This document shows, in pieces, positions 1-7,280 of a DNA stretch of 11,991 nucleotides; positions within the stretch are counted from its first letter, which is position 1, and each line of letters starts with the position of its first letter. This DNA is from a bacterium (GTDB lineage: Bacteria > Cyanobacteriota > Sericytochromatia > S15B-MN24 > VGJW01), in assembly GCA_021790035.1 (NCBI GenBank), contig JAJYIO010000030.1, positions 1 to 11,991 of the forward strand, read 5' to 3'. The notes below the pieces were generated by a model. The model saw only the letters and a program-made list of their open reading frames with translations. It made no database searches and was not told the origin of the DNA. A program made the position numbers and the translations under genes.

Positions 1-1234
1 TCAGGGCTGCAGCGGGCACCGTCGCCGCCAGGCTCGTCGCCGTCACGGCCGTGACCGAGCCCGTGGCGTCGCCGCCAAAGACCACCGTGTTGTAGCTGGT
101 GCCCCGGGTGTCGAAACCCGTGCCCGAGATCGAGACGCTGGTGCCGGTCGGCCCCGAGGCCGGGCTGAAGGAGCTGATCACCGGATAGAGGCTGAACGTC
201 GGTCCCAGGGCGATGAGGCTACCCACCTGCACCGAGACCGGGCCGGAGATCGCGCCCGAAGGGACGGTGACCGTGAGGCCGGTGCCCGTCACGTTGGACG
301 GGGTGCCAGCGGCTACCCCGTTGAAGGCCACGGCATCGTTCGACGGCGTCATTGAGAAGCCCGTGCCGGTGACGGTCACCGAGGTGACCACCGAGCCGGT
401 GGCGGGCGACACGGCGGTAACCGACATCGTGGTGCCTCCCGTTCCGAGGGCCACCCAGGTATCGGGCAGCGAGAGGCCGATGTACGCGACCGGATCGTCG
501 TTGTCGGTCAGGGCCTGATCGGCCAGGCTCAGGAGATCCGTGTAGTCCGTGCTCGAAAGACCGCTGACCGGGGAGTAGGTGCCACTATAGAGGGTGCCCA
601 GCAAACCGTTGAAGTTGAAGGGCCCCGCCTCGGCGTTGCGCAGCGCGGCTCCCACGGACAGGGCCGTGGTGCCGTCGGTGATGCCGATGGCGCCCACCGT
701 GATCGACGACCAAGCCCCGCTAGTGAAGGCGATCAGCGTGCGAACGCGTGCGGCGTTGTTACCCGGGAGGTTGTCGTCGAGCCCCTTTACGGCTTCGAGG
801 TAGTAAACCGCCCCTGGGGTGGGCGTCCAGCTCGGCAGGCTCAAGACGAAGCCGCCGCTGGAATTCGTCACCGTGGTCGCGACGGTCGTGTCGCCGCTCG
901 TGTCGATGAGCGAAACCGTGGACGCGTTGGAGACGTCGTTTGGCCCACCGCAGCCGAGGCAAGCCTGGACCTTGCGGCCTGCTAGCGCCTGCGTCCGTAT
1001 GGCCGAGGGGAAGGTCACCTGACCTACGACGGGGGGAACCACCGGCCTGGCACCGATCCCACCCGCCGGGCCTCCGCTTGGAACTGGCTTGTTGCCGCCC
1101 AGGAGCTGCTGAACCTGCCCGGCGGTGCTTGACGCCAGCTGCGGCAGGAGGCCTCCGGGTCCGCAGCCGGCAACGACCAGCGCAGAGGTGACGGCTGCCA
1201 GCAGCGCTTGCCAGCGTTGGGCTTGTCTGGACAT
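1..1234 (-). CDS. IPT/TIG-domain lipoprotein, C-terminus cut by window edge
   Basis: A secreted lipoprotein that probably sits on a membrane surface; its role is unknown. Reading from ATG at 1234, residues 1-24 form a signal peptide (basic start, hydrophobic stretch, lipobox VAGC with Cys24). A linker follows, then about 200 residues without a family I recognise, containing a CLGC motif near residue 90. Two IPT/TIG immunoglobulin-like domains come last, at about 270-345 and from 351 to the window edge. Both carry the usual SPxxG and GTGF motifs. The frame stays open to base 1, so the C-terminus lies outside. A GGGGGA lies about 8 nt before this ATG. An in-frame ATG at 1300 overlaps the previous gene's stop (ATGA), but it would put 22 polar residues ahead of the signal peptide, so 1234 is preferred. 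It is the third gene of a lipoprotein operon. Confidence 0.85.
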   Translation of the reverse strand, partial: MSRQAQRWQALLAAVTSALVVAGCGPGGLLPQLASSTAGQVQQLLGGNKPVPSGGPAGGIGARPVVPPVVGQVTFPSAIRTQALAGRKVQACLGCGGPNDVSNASTVSLIDTSGDTTVATTVTNSSGGFVLSLPSWTPTPGAVYYLEAVKGLDDNLPGNNAARVRTLIAFTSGAWSSITVGAIGITDGTTALSVGAALRNAEAGPFNFNGLLGTLYSGTYSPVSGLSSTDYTDLLSLADQALTDNDDPVAYIGLSLPDTWVALGTGGTTMSVTAVSPATGSVVTSVTVTGTGFSMTPSNDAVAFNGVAAGTPSNVTGTGLTVTVPSGAISGPVSVQVGSLIALGPTFSLYPVISSFSPASGPTGTSVSISGTGFDTRGTSYNTVVFGGDATGSVTAVTATSLAATVPAAAL

Positions 1235-1296
1235 CGGCTTTCCCCCTTTGTCTTGCAGTGACGAACCCCTCTCCGAAAGCCGCAACCGGCGTTCGG

Positions 1297-2316
1297 TCAT
1301 GGGTGGATCGTGAAGGGCAGGGTGCGCGTGAGCTCTCCAGAGCCTACCGAGATGGTTCCCGTGGCGGTCTGCGAGACCGTCGCCGGCTCGGACACCACGG
1401 TCTCGGACCCGCTGGCCAGGGAGAACGACAGGTTGACGGGGCTCCCGCCGCCAGGTGTCATCGAGGTGCTGTCGGACCAGTACACCCACGGCTGGCTCAC
1501 CGGGTTGCCAGAGGTGTCCGTCACGATGGAGCTGAGCGTGGCAGAGGTCACGCCGAGGGATGGGTAGAAGTCGATGCTGGTGGTCGCCAGGCTGATGTTT
1601 CCCAGCACCGTGAAGGGAGCGCTGCCCACTCCAGGCACTCCGTCGAGCGAGACCGAGAGCTGGCCGTCGGCCGCTGCTGGCGGCACCAGCACGGTGGCCG
1701 TGTCGGCATCGAGGACGTTCAGGCTCGAGCCGGGCAAGCTCCCGAATAGCACCGACAAGGCCGTGCTCGCGGGGCTGCGGAAGTTCGACCCGTAAAGGAA
1801 GACTGTCGTCCCTGGCGCGCCGTCGGGAGGCGAGAAGGACGCGATCGCCGGGACGTAGAGACCCCCGAGATTCACCATCGCTCTCGTCACCTGATCGGTG
1901 AGCACCTCGGAGCTGGCGGTCCCCTGGGCGGTCGGGGCTCCGCCCGGGTCGTAGGCATTGGCCGAGAGCGTGTAGCCCCCCTGCGGCAGCAGGACCGAGG
2001 CCGTCGCCTCGGACTGCCCTGCCAGGCGCTCCAGGGACAGCTCCTCGGTAACACCTTGTCCTGAAATCGCCAGGCTTATCGTCTGCGTATCGGTCGGGAT
2101 CACCTGGACCTGCCTGGGCCAGTGCACCGACACGGAGAGCTCGCCCTGGGCCGCCGGACCGCTCGGGAGGCCAGCGACGGGAACGACGATTTCCACTTCG
2201 CCGGGCGAGGAGATCCGCACCAGAGAGGCGGCGGGTGAGCGCGAGCAGGCGGCCAGGGCCGCCAGGGGAACGAGGGTTAGCATGCCGATTCCGTCGGCCC
2301 GGAGAGCGTGCTTCAT
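1297..2316 (-). CDS. IPT/TIG-domain lipoprotein
   Basis: A 339-residue secreted lipoprotein, probably structural or adhesive; the family gives no enzyme function. The start at 2316 gives a signal peptide ending in lipobox LAAC (Cys24), with GAGGTGGG about 8 nt upstream. Residues 35-150 form a beta-rich region ending in a pattern common in surface lipoproteins, with LPQGGYTLSANAYD near 109-123. An IPT/TIG domain spans about 156-238 (IASFSPPDGAPGTTVFLYG). A further Ig-like beta domain with no clear family call fills 240-339. The frame stays open upstream to 2493, but that stretch is arginine-rich and antisense-like, so it was not used. The start overlaps the stop of the upstream Big2 gene by ATGA, which suggests translational coupling. 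Confidence 0.85.
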   Translation of the reverse strand: MKHALRADGIGMLTLVPLAALAACSRSPAASLVRISSPGEVEIVVPVAGLPSGPAAQGELSVSVHWPRQVQVIPTDTQTISLAISGQGVTEELSLERLAGQSEATASVLLPQGGYTLSANAYDPGGAPTAQGTASSEVLTDQVTRAMVNLGGLYVPAIASFSPPDGAPGTTVFLYGSNFRSPASTALSVLFGSLPGSSLNVLDADTATVLVPPAAADGQLSVSLDGVPGVGSAPFTVLGNISLATTSIDFYPSLGVTSATLSSIVTDTSGNPVSQPWVYWSDSTSMTPGGGSPVNLSFSLASGSETVVSEPATVSQTATGTISVGSGELTRTLPFTIHP

Positions 2317-2972
2317 TGGATTCCCACCTCGAGGATGCCACCGGTCCCCACCGTCACCTGGGCTATCGCCACCCGTCCAGGATCCGCCTGTGCGGCGGCG
2401 GTGATGGTCACGGTCTGCGGCTGGGCACCAGGCAGCACGTCGACGGTTCCCGACGTCGACACGCTGGCAACCGTCGGGGCGCTGCTGGACCACGTGACGG
2501 CAGAGCTCGTGCTCGCGTCCGAGAGGATGACCGTGGCTGAAAGCTGACCAGTGGTCACCAAACCGGCAGAATCTCCACCAAAGCCCGGCGCATTGAGGGC
2601 AAGCGCCGCCGGGCTCACCGTCACCGAGACTACCGTCGGCCCTGCGGGCAAAGCCGGTGCCGTGGGTGACGGAGTCGGCGCAGCGGAACCCGCCGGGCTG
2701 GGGGAGTCGGATGCCCTGGGCGACGGAGTCGGGCTCGTAGAGCCGTCGATGCAGCCAGCGATGCCTGAGCCATCGCCCGACGCCGCCTTGCAGCCGTCCG
2801 GCGACGCCGGCGCCTTGGTGGCCGTGGCCCGTGGCCGCGGCAGGCCGACAACCGTTGTGGTTGCGGGAGTGTTATCTTCGCAGCCCAGAAGCCCGTTTGT
2901 AGCCAGAAGAACGACTGCGGCGGCAGTGAGACCAGCCCGGGTCGATCTCCTTGCGGGGCGCTTATATATCAT
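2313..2972 (-). CDS. Big2-like Ig-domain lipoprotein with Pro/Ser/Thr linker
   Basis: A 219-residue secreted lipoprotein, first gene of the operon. A basic start (KRPARRSTR) and hydrophobic stretch end in lipobox LLGC (Cys31). Residues 35-111 are low-complexity, rich in Ala, Pro, Ser and Thr with SPTPSP repeats. This is a flexible stalk that holds two cysteines (61 and 74) which could pair. Residues 112-211 form one bacterial Ig-like (Big2) domain, with the typical VSVTVSPAALALN opening and a VTWSSSAPTVASVS core. The start at 2972 is preceded by GGGGA at 6 nt. The domain and stalk suggest the protein holds or presents something at the cell surface. Big2 is also found in adhesins, but no ligand can be inferred. 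Confidence 0.85.
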   Translation of the reverse strand: MIYKRPARRSTRAGLTAAAVVLLATNGLLGCEDNTPATTTVVGLPRPRATATKAPASPDGCKAASGDGSGIAGCIDGSTSPTPSPRASDSPSPAGSAAPTPSPTAPALPAGPTVVSVTVSPAALALNAPGFGGDSAGLVTTGQLSATVILSDASTSSAVTWSSSAPTVASVSTSGTVDVLPGAQPQTVTITAAAQADPGRVAIAQVTVGTGGILEVGIQ

Positions 2973-3017
2973 CCCTTTTCCCCATCGCTGCTCACCGACC
3001 AGGAACTACGGAAGCTG

Positions 3018-3046
3018 GAAATATCTTCAGTTCTCCCCTGCCGCAA
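3018..3046 (-). promoter_or_regulatory. candidate sigma70-type promoter for lipoprotein operon
   Basis: On the minus strand TTGCGG (3046-3041) is followed after exactly 17 bp by TATTTC (3023-3018), about 45 nt before the start at 2972. Each box matches only about half of the consensus. The gap between the XRE stop and this operon is the right place and is clearly AT-richer than its surroundings. Confidence 0.25.
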
Positions 3047-3070
3047 TCGTACCCTGGCGTCCATCGTCTG

Positions 3071-3517
3071 CTAATGCTCGGAAGTTGATAATGATTCCGG
3101 GTCCAGGAGGGAGTAGATACGTCTCAATAGCCGGTAATAGCGATTCATGCTCGCCGACAAAGCTGAAGAAGTTCCTTCTACCGTTCCCATTTCGAGCTTT
3201 GCGCCCGCGAGCTCCGCGAAGAGGGTTTCATGCGGTTGACTTTCGAGAAGGTAGGCCTGCAGGGCGACCCGGCCCCCGAGGCCGATGCGGTCGATGACCC
3301 ACCAGAACTCTATCTCGGACAGACTCATGCACAGGTCGGGAACGCCGGCCAAGGCGTGCAGGTTGGCCCGCGAAGGAGCCCGCTGCCCACTCTCTATCGC
3401 AAGCAAGTTCGGGGGCGGGATATCTGCTAGCTGACCGAGACGGTAACCGGTGAGATCGCGTTCCTTTCGCCTGGCGCGCAGAAGACGTCCAAAAAGCTCA
3501 CCCAAGTCCGGCTCCAT
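3071..3517 (-). CDS. XRE-family helix-turn-helix regulator
   Basis: A 148-residue DNA-binding protein. Residues 8-62 form a Cro/C1-type helix-turn-helix: LLRARRKERDLTGYRLGQLA, a recognition region PPPNLLAIESGQRAPS, then a closing helix. The ExGxRxPS signature is well kept. Residues 65-148 are helical with no family I recognise and could mediate dimerisation or ligand sensing. The stop TAG is at 3073-3071. The ATG at 3517 is preceded by GAGG at a short 4-nt spacing. The gene is transcribed away from the BTAD regulator, and the gap between them holds a perfect inverted repeat (3542-3561) that is a natural candidate for its operator. It lies upstream of the lipoprotein operon on the same strand and may control one or both neighbours. 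No cysteine cluster or metal site is visible. Confidence 0.85.
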   Translation of the reverse strand: MEPDLGELFGRLLRARRKERDLTGYRLGQLADIPPPNLLAIESGQRAPSRANLHALAGVPDLCMSLSEIEFWWVIDRIGLGGRVALQAYLLESQPHETLFAELAGAKLEMGTVEGTSSALSASMNRYYRLLRRIYSLLDPESLSTSEH

Positions 3518-3541
3518 CCTGCCTCATTGACTCGACGACTC

Positions 3542-3561
3542 GATTTCCTCGTACGGAAATC
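3542..3561. promoter_or_regulatory. perfect 7-6-7 inverted repeat, candidate operator
   Basis: Arms GATTTCC (3542-3548) and GGAAATC (3555-3561) are exact reverse complements around a 6-bp spacer. The site lies 25 bp from the XRE start and 70 bp from the preferred BTAD-regulator start. Two-fold symmetry over 20 bp is the usual form of a site for a dimeric XRE repressor. That this protein binds here is inference. Confidence 0.5.
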
Positions 3562-3587
3562 TCTTTGGCTATCGTAGAGTGGCAGGA

Positions 3588-3613
3588 TTCCAGAATTCTT
3601 CCAAAGATCTTCC
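3588..3613 (+). promoter_or_regulatory. three TTCC direct repeats on an 11-bp period
   Basis: TTCC occurs at 3588-3591, 3599-3602 and 3610-3613, exactly 11 bp apart. The last two are extended to TCTTCC. They lie 18-43 bp before the preferred start of the BTAD regulator. SARP-type regulators are known to bind short direct repeats spaced by one helical turn of 11 bp, so autoregulation is a reasonable inference. The stretch also contains two 8-bp palindromes (3592-3599 and 3604-3611). Confidence 0.4.
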
Positions 3614-3630
3614 TCGTCTGGCCGGGTAAC

Positions 3631-5838
3631 ATGCGATCGATGGAGACCGCCAAACAAGGGCCCTTCGCGGAAATCGATCGCCTGCTCGACCTCGGAGACG
3701 AGGAAGGTGCTGCGGGCAAGCTGGCTGATCTCGTCAGCGCAGGCGTAGCCCAAGATCTTCGCGGGGCTCTCGACGGCTACCTGGAGCGGTTCGCACCCGA
3801 GGTGATCGCATGCAACCCCAGGCTCTGGATGGTCTCGGCTGTCGTGGAGCAACTGCACGGCAATCTGGCCGAGGCCGAGGCCAGGATGCTTGCTGCTTAC
3901 AGGGCCTTCTTGGCCCAAGAGGAACCGGGCCTGGCCTTTTTTGCCTGCAGTTTCCTCTTCCAGATCCGCAGGTGGAAAGGCCAAGGGGACGCTGCCGCCG
4001 ACCTCGTTGCCGACCTCCTGGCGCTCGAGCCTCATGCCCCGGAGGAGGCGCGCCTGCACATGCGTGGTTTCCTGGGTGCGTTCTACCTCTTCAGGGGCGA
4101 GTTCTCGCGCGCCCGGGAGACATTCCGGGGCATCTTGGCCGCCCCCCACCTCGGGCGTCCGACCGTGGGGCTGGTCCATCACCGCGTCGTCCTCGTGCTG
4201 GGCGAACTGGAGTCCCTCCGCGGAGACGCACTGGCCGCTGGGCAGCTCTACCAGAAAGCGATCGACCTGGGGACCCAGTGCCACCTGGACCCGAGCCGGA
4301 ACGCGCGGGCGAAGGTCATGCTGGCGGAGGTGTCGCTGCGCCTGGGCAACCGCACTCTCGCCGACCAGCTTCTCGCCGAGGCGATCGCAGACGCCACCGA
4401 CGACCCGAGTGCGCAGATCGACATGGTGGGCTCGCGGCTCAACATCTTGATGCTCGAAGGGGAACTCGACGCCGCCTGGACCCTCTGCCGCGAGACCCTC
4501 GCCCGCATCCGGCGGGCCCTGCCGGCCGAAGATTCGTGGAATGAAGGCCACCTGATCAGCCTGCAAGCCATGGTGGAGGCCATGCGGGGGCGGGCTTCCC
4601 GGGCCCTCGAACTCCACGACCGCTGCCAGGCTTATTTCGGCAAGTCCATCTGGCGCGCCCAGACGCTCATGGACTGGGCCCAGACGCTGATCCTGGCTGG
4701 GAGAATCGAGGCTGCCGAGGCCAAGCTTCTGCAGGCGGAGAAGATCCTCGCCAACCAGGAACCTCTCCCGTGGCATGCGGATCTACCTTTGATCCGGGCC
4801 GTCTTGCGCCACCGTTCTGGGCACGACGACGAGGCCTTCCACCTGCTGTCTCGTGCCGTCGATGTCCTGCAAGAGGCTTCGCTCGTTCCGCTCGTCGTTT
4901 CCCCCATCGCCGCCGAGTTCTGGCGCCTCCTTGCGCGAGGCGGTCACCAGGGGGTCTTGCGCAGGATACAAGCCCTCTACCCGTGGCATGCCGAGGCCAT
5001 CGCAGCGGCGATCGGAGACCCTGCCGAACCGGCGCCGACATCGCCCCCCTTGTCCATCCGCTGCCTGGGAATTCTCGAGGTGGAGGTCGGAGGCCGGATC
5101 GCCCACTGGCCGAGGCGCAAGGCCAAGGCTCTTCTCGCGTGGCTGGCGATCGTTCCCGAGGGACTCGGCCGACAGGAGCTGCAAGACAGGCTCTATCCCG
5201 GCCTGGATCCCCGCGCTGCGGACAACGAGCTCGACAAGCTCGTGTTCGAGCTGCGCCGGATTCTCGAACCCGATCGCGTGGCACGCCAGCCCGCGCGCTT
5301 CCTGGTGGCGCGCGGCGGCCGTTTTAGCCTTCTCACCGTCGACGTCTGGCTGGACCTCCAAGAATTCCAGGCGGCCTACGCCGAGGCCCTGTCCGCAAGT
5401 TCCGAGGACGCGGCCATCACGGCCTGCGAGCGCGCAGCGCTCCTGGCCCGCGGGGAGCTGTTCGCCGATCCGGAGCTCCAGGAATGGTTCGCCGTGGAGC
5501 GCCACTTCTACCACATCCGTATCCTCGAGGTGCTCGAACGGCTGGCCGCCCATCACCTCGGCGGTACCGCCCTCACGTCCCGACCCGAGGCCGGCGGCGC
5601 GGTTCCGGAACGAGGCCAGCTTTATGCCGAGCGGATCCTGGGGTTCGAGCCCTGTCACGAGGGCGCCCATCGCCTGCTCATGGCGCACTTCGCGCGCCAG
5701 GGGCTCTTTGCCATGGCCCGCAGGCAGTATGACCTCTGTGCCGCAGCCCTGGCCCGGGATCTCGAGGCCGAGCCGTCACCGGAGACCCGGGCCCTCCTGC
5801 GTGACGTCGCCGGGCTTTGCGACCCTTCCTCTGCTTAG
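3631..5838 (+). CDS. TPR / winged-helix / BTAD (SARP-like) transcriptional regulator
   Basis: A 735-residue regulator. Residues 1-470 are a run of paired helices of the tetratricopeptide type, rich in Ala, Leu and Glu, probably a protein-binding or signal-input scaffold. Residues 474-569 form an OmpR/SARP-type winged helix (IRCLGILEVEVGG, then PRRKAKALLAWLA and DNELDKLVFELRRILEP). Residues 570-731 form the bacterial transcriptional activator domain, with VWLDLQEFQAAYAEAL and a closing helical pair EGAHRLLMAHFARQG. In classical SARPs the DNA-binding domain is at the N-terminus; here a large TPR module precedes it. The start is uncertain: ATG at 3631 or 3640, or TTG at 3565, none with a strong ribosome binding site. 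The TTG would make the repeat-bearing gap coding, so 3631 was chosen. No ATPase P-loop is seen, unlike larger SARPs. Its targets are unknown. Confidence 0.85.
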   Translation: MRSMETAKQGPFAEIDRLLDLGDEEGAAGKLADLVSAGVAQDLRGALDGYLERFAPEVIACNPRLWMVSAVVEQLHGNLAEAEARMLAAYRAFLAQEEPGLAFFACSFLFQIRRWKGQGDAAADLVADLLALEPHAPEEARLHMRGFLGAFYLFRGEFSRARETFRGILAAPHLGRPTVGLVHHRVVLVLGELESLRGDALAAGQLYQKAIDLGTQCHLDPSRNARAKVMLAEVSLRLGNRTLADQLLAEAIADATDDPSAQIDMVGSRLNILMLEGELDAAWTLCRETLARIRRALPAEDSWNEGHLISLQAMVEAMRGRASRALELHDRCQAYFGKSIWRAQTLMDWAQTLILAGRIEAAEAKLLQAEKILANQEPLPWHADLPLIRAVLRHRSGHDDEAFHLLSRAVDVLQEASLVPLVVSPIAAEFWRLLARGGHQGVLRRIQALYPWHAEAIAAAIGDPAEPAPTSPPLSIRCLGILEVEVGGRIAHWPRRKAKALLAWLAIVPEGLGRQELQDRLYPGLDPRAADNELDKLVFELRRILEPDRVARQPARFLVARGGRFSLLTVDVWLDLQEFQAAYAEALSASSEDAAITACERAALLARGELFADPELQEWFAVERHFYHIRILEVLERLAAHHLGGTALTSRPEAGGAVPERGQLYAERILGFEPCHEGAHRLLMAHFARQGLFAMARRQYDLCAAALARDLEAEPSPETRALLRDVAGLCDPSSA

Positions 5839-5882
5839 CGGCCTCGAGGAGCAACCCGCAGAAGCGCGCCAGACAGCAACGG

Positions 5883-7139
5883 TCAGGCCTGATGGCCTGC
5901 TGTACCGAGCGCCTCCGCGACGGCCTCGAGGCGCGGGGCGATCGCCGTCGGGCCACCAGCGGCCCGGATGGCGCTCTTGGTATCCTTCAGGCCATTGCCG
6001 GTGACCATCGCAAGGGCGGTGTCGCGAGGCGATAGGACCCCGTCCCGCAGGGCGCGACCGAGCCCCGCGAGGCTCGCGGCGGCGGCGGGCTCGGCGAACA
6101 CCGCGGCTTTTCGGGCCAGGTGCCGCATGGCGTCGAGGATCTCCTCATCGCTGACGCAGACGAACGCGCCCCCGCTTTCCCGCACCGCCCTCACGGCACG
6201 GCGCCAGTTGCGCGGGTGTCCGACCGCGATGCTGTCGGCCACGGTGTCGTCGCCGCCCACGACCAGATCCTCTCCCCGGGCGAACGCATCCGCGACGGCC
6301 CGCGCACCCTCGGCCTGCACGCCGAGCAACCGGGGCAGGCGCGGGGCCAGGCCCAGCCGGTGCATCTCGACGAGCCCCTTCCAGATGCCCGCGATCGTGC
6401 AACCGTCTCCGACCGAGACCGCGATCCAGTCCGGCAGGTCCTCGCCCAGCTGCTCGGCGATCTCGAGGCCGGCCGTCTTCTTGCCCTCGACGAGGTACGG
6501 GTTGACCGCCGCATTGCGGTTGTACCATCCGAATTCGCCGCAGGCCTGCTGGCACAGATCCCAGGTACGGTCGTAGTTATCCTGGACCTTGAGCACCCTG
6601 GCTCCGAACATGGTGAGCTGCGCGACCTTGGGCTCGGGCGCCCGTTCGGGAACGAAGATGATCGCCGCGAGACCCGTCGCCGCGGCAAACCCGGCCAGCG
6701 ACGAGGCGGCATTGCCCGTGCTGGCGCAAGCCACCGTGGTGGCGCCGGCCTGACGGGCCGCCAGGACGGCGATGGCCGAGGCCCGATCCTTGAACGAGGC
6801 CGTCGGATTGCGTCCATCATCCTTGACCCAGAGCCGACGCATACCGAGGTACTCGGCCAGATGCACCGCATCGTAGACCGGAGTCCAGCCGACCTGCAGG
6901 TCCGGGGGAACCAGCCCCCCGCCGGTGGAGCCGGAGGCAGAAAGCTCGACCGGCAGCAGCTCCCGGTAGCGCCAGAGGTCCCGGGGCCGACCGGCGAGGT
7001 CTGCTGCAGAAAAACGCGCATCCGGCCCGTAGCGGACCTCGAGAATACCCTCCAGGCCGCAATCCGAGCAGGTCATCGCGGCGCCCGGAGCATACGTGCG
7101 TCCGCACTGCACGCACTTCAGTTCTTCTATCTTCGACAT
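5883..7139 (-). CDS. thrC: threonine synthase with N-terminal zinc ribbon
   Basis: Converts O-phosphohomoserine to threonine and phosphate in the cytoplasm, the last step of threonine synthesis. The 418-residue protein opens with a zinc-ribbon-like region, Cys9-x2-Cys12 and Cys24-x2-Cys27, found in one branch of threonine synthases. The fold-type II PLP core follows: the PLP lysine is Lys117 in NPTASFKDR, the substrate/phosphate loop is ASTGNAASS (139-147), and the glycine loop is SVGDGCTIAGIWKG. The length suits the family. ATG at 7139 is chosen because the cysteine ribbon starts just after it; the frame stays open to 7229, but that extension has no homology-like features. A weak GGTGA lies about 10 nt upstream. 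The gene is divergent from the other PLP enzyme and converges on the BTAD regulator with a 44-bp gap. Related PLP lyases are possible but less likely. Confidence 0.9.
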   Translation of the reverse strand: MSKIEELKCVQCGRTYAPGAAMTCSDCGLEGILEVRYGPDARFSAADLAGRPRDLWRYRELLPVELSASGSTGGGLVPPDLQVGWTPVYDAVHLAEYLGMRRLWVKDDGRNPTASFKDRASAIAVLAARQAGATTVACASTGNAASSLAGFAAATGLAAIIFVPERAPEPKVAQLTMFGARVLKVQDNYDRTWDLCQQACGEFGWYNRNAAVNPYLVEGKKTAGLEIAEQLGEDLPDWIAVSVGDGCTIAGIWKGLVEMHRLGLAPRLPRLLGVQAEGARAVADAFARGEDLVVGGDDTVADSIAVGHPRNWRRAVRAVRESGGAFVCVSDEEILDAMRHLARKAAVFAEPAAAASLAGLGRALRDGVLSPRDTALAMVTGNGLKDTKSAIRAAGGPTAIAPRLEAVAEALGTAGHQA

Positions 7140-7163
7140 TCGTAGATCTTCACCGGACAGGCG

Positions 7164-7190
7164 CCGGATCGGCATCCGGGAGAAATCCCG
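7164..7190 (-). promoter_or_regulatory. overlapping alternative hairpins upstream of thrC
   Basis: Two perfect inverted repeats overlap. The first is CCGGAT (7164-7169) with ATCCGG (7174-7179) around a 4-nt loop. The second is CGGGA (7177-7181) with TCCCG (7186-7190) around a 4-nt loop. They share three bases, so an RNA could form only one at a time. They lie 25-51 nt before the thrC start. No leader peptide or U-tract was seen, so attenuation is speculative. Confidence 0.25.
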
Positions 7191-7234
7191 TCCATCCGCC
7201 CAAATTGCGGACGCCCCCGCTGTCGGCATGGAAT

Positions 7235-7243
7235 TGCTATAGT
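7235..7243 (+). promoter_or_regulatory. extended -10 promoter for the PLP enzyme
   Basis: TGC followed by TATAGT (7238-7243) matches the extended -10 form TGnTATAAT with one mismatch. No clear -35 is seen at the usual distance, as is normal for extended -10 promoters. Transcription starting near 7250 would give a leader of about 30 nt to the TTG at 7281. Confidence 0.5.
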
Positions 7244-7266
7244 GGCGAGCGTCCCAGGGGGCAGCC

Positions 7267-7272
7267 AGGAGG
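7267..7272 (+). promoter_or_regulatory. AGGAGG ribosome binding site that fixes a TTG start
   Basis: A consensus AGGAGG lies 8 nt before TTG at 7281. The alternative in-frame GTG at 7242 overlaps the -10 box and would place this site inside the coding region, so TTG is the start. Confidence 0.8.
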
Positions 7273-7280
7273 TACCGGCC

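Noticed and set aside
3427..4776. 449-residue open frame on the minus strand opposite the BTAD regulator
   Set aside because: It is antisense to a convincing TPR region, shows no fold or motif, and long antisense frames are expected at this GC content. It also overlaps the start of the XRE gene.
5884..5899. Hairpin CAGGCC/GGCCTG at the thrC stop as a terminator between convergent genes
   Set aside because: The stem is perfect but only 6 bp, lies within the coding end, and no T-run follows on either strand.
5838..5935. Repeated GGCCTCGAGG palindromes near the convergent ends
   Set aside because: CCTCGAGG-like words recur across the window as common Leu/Glu and Arg codon combinations at high GC; no spacing pattern.
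6120..7145. 341-residue open frame on the plus strand opposite thrC
   Set aside because: It is antisense to thrC with all catalytic motifs; composition is typical of a shadow.
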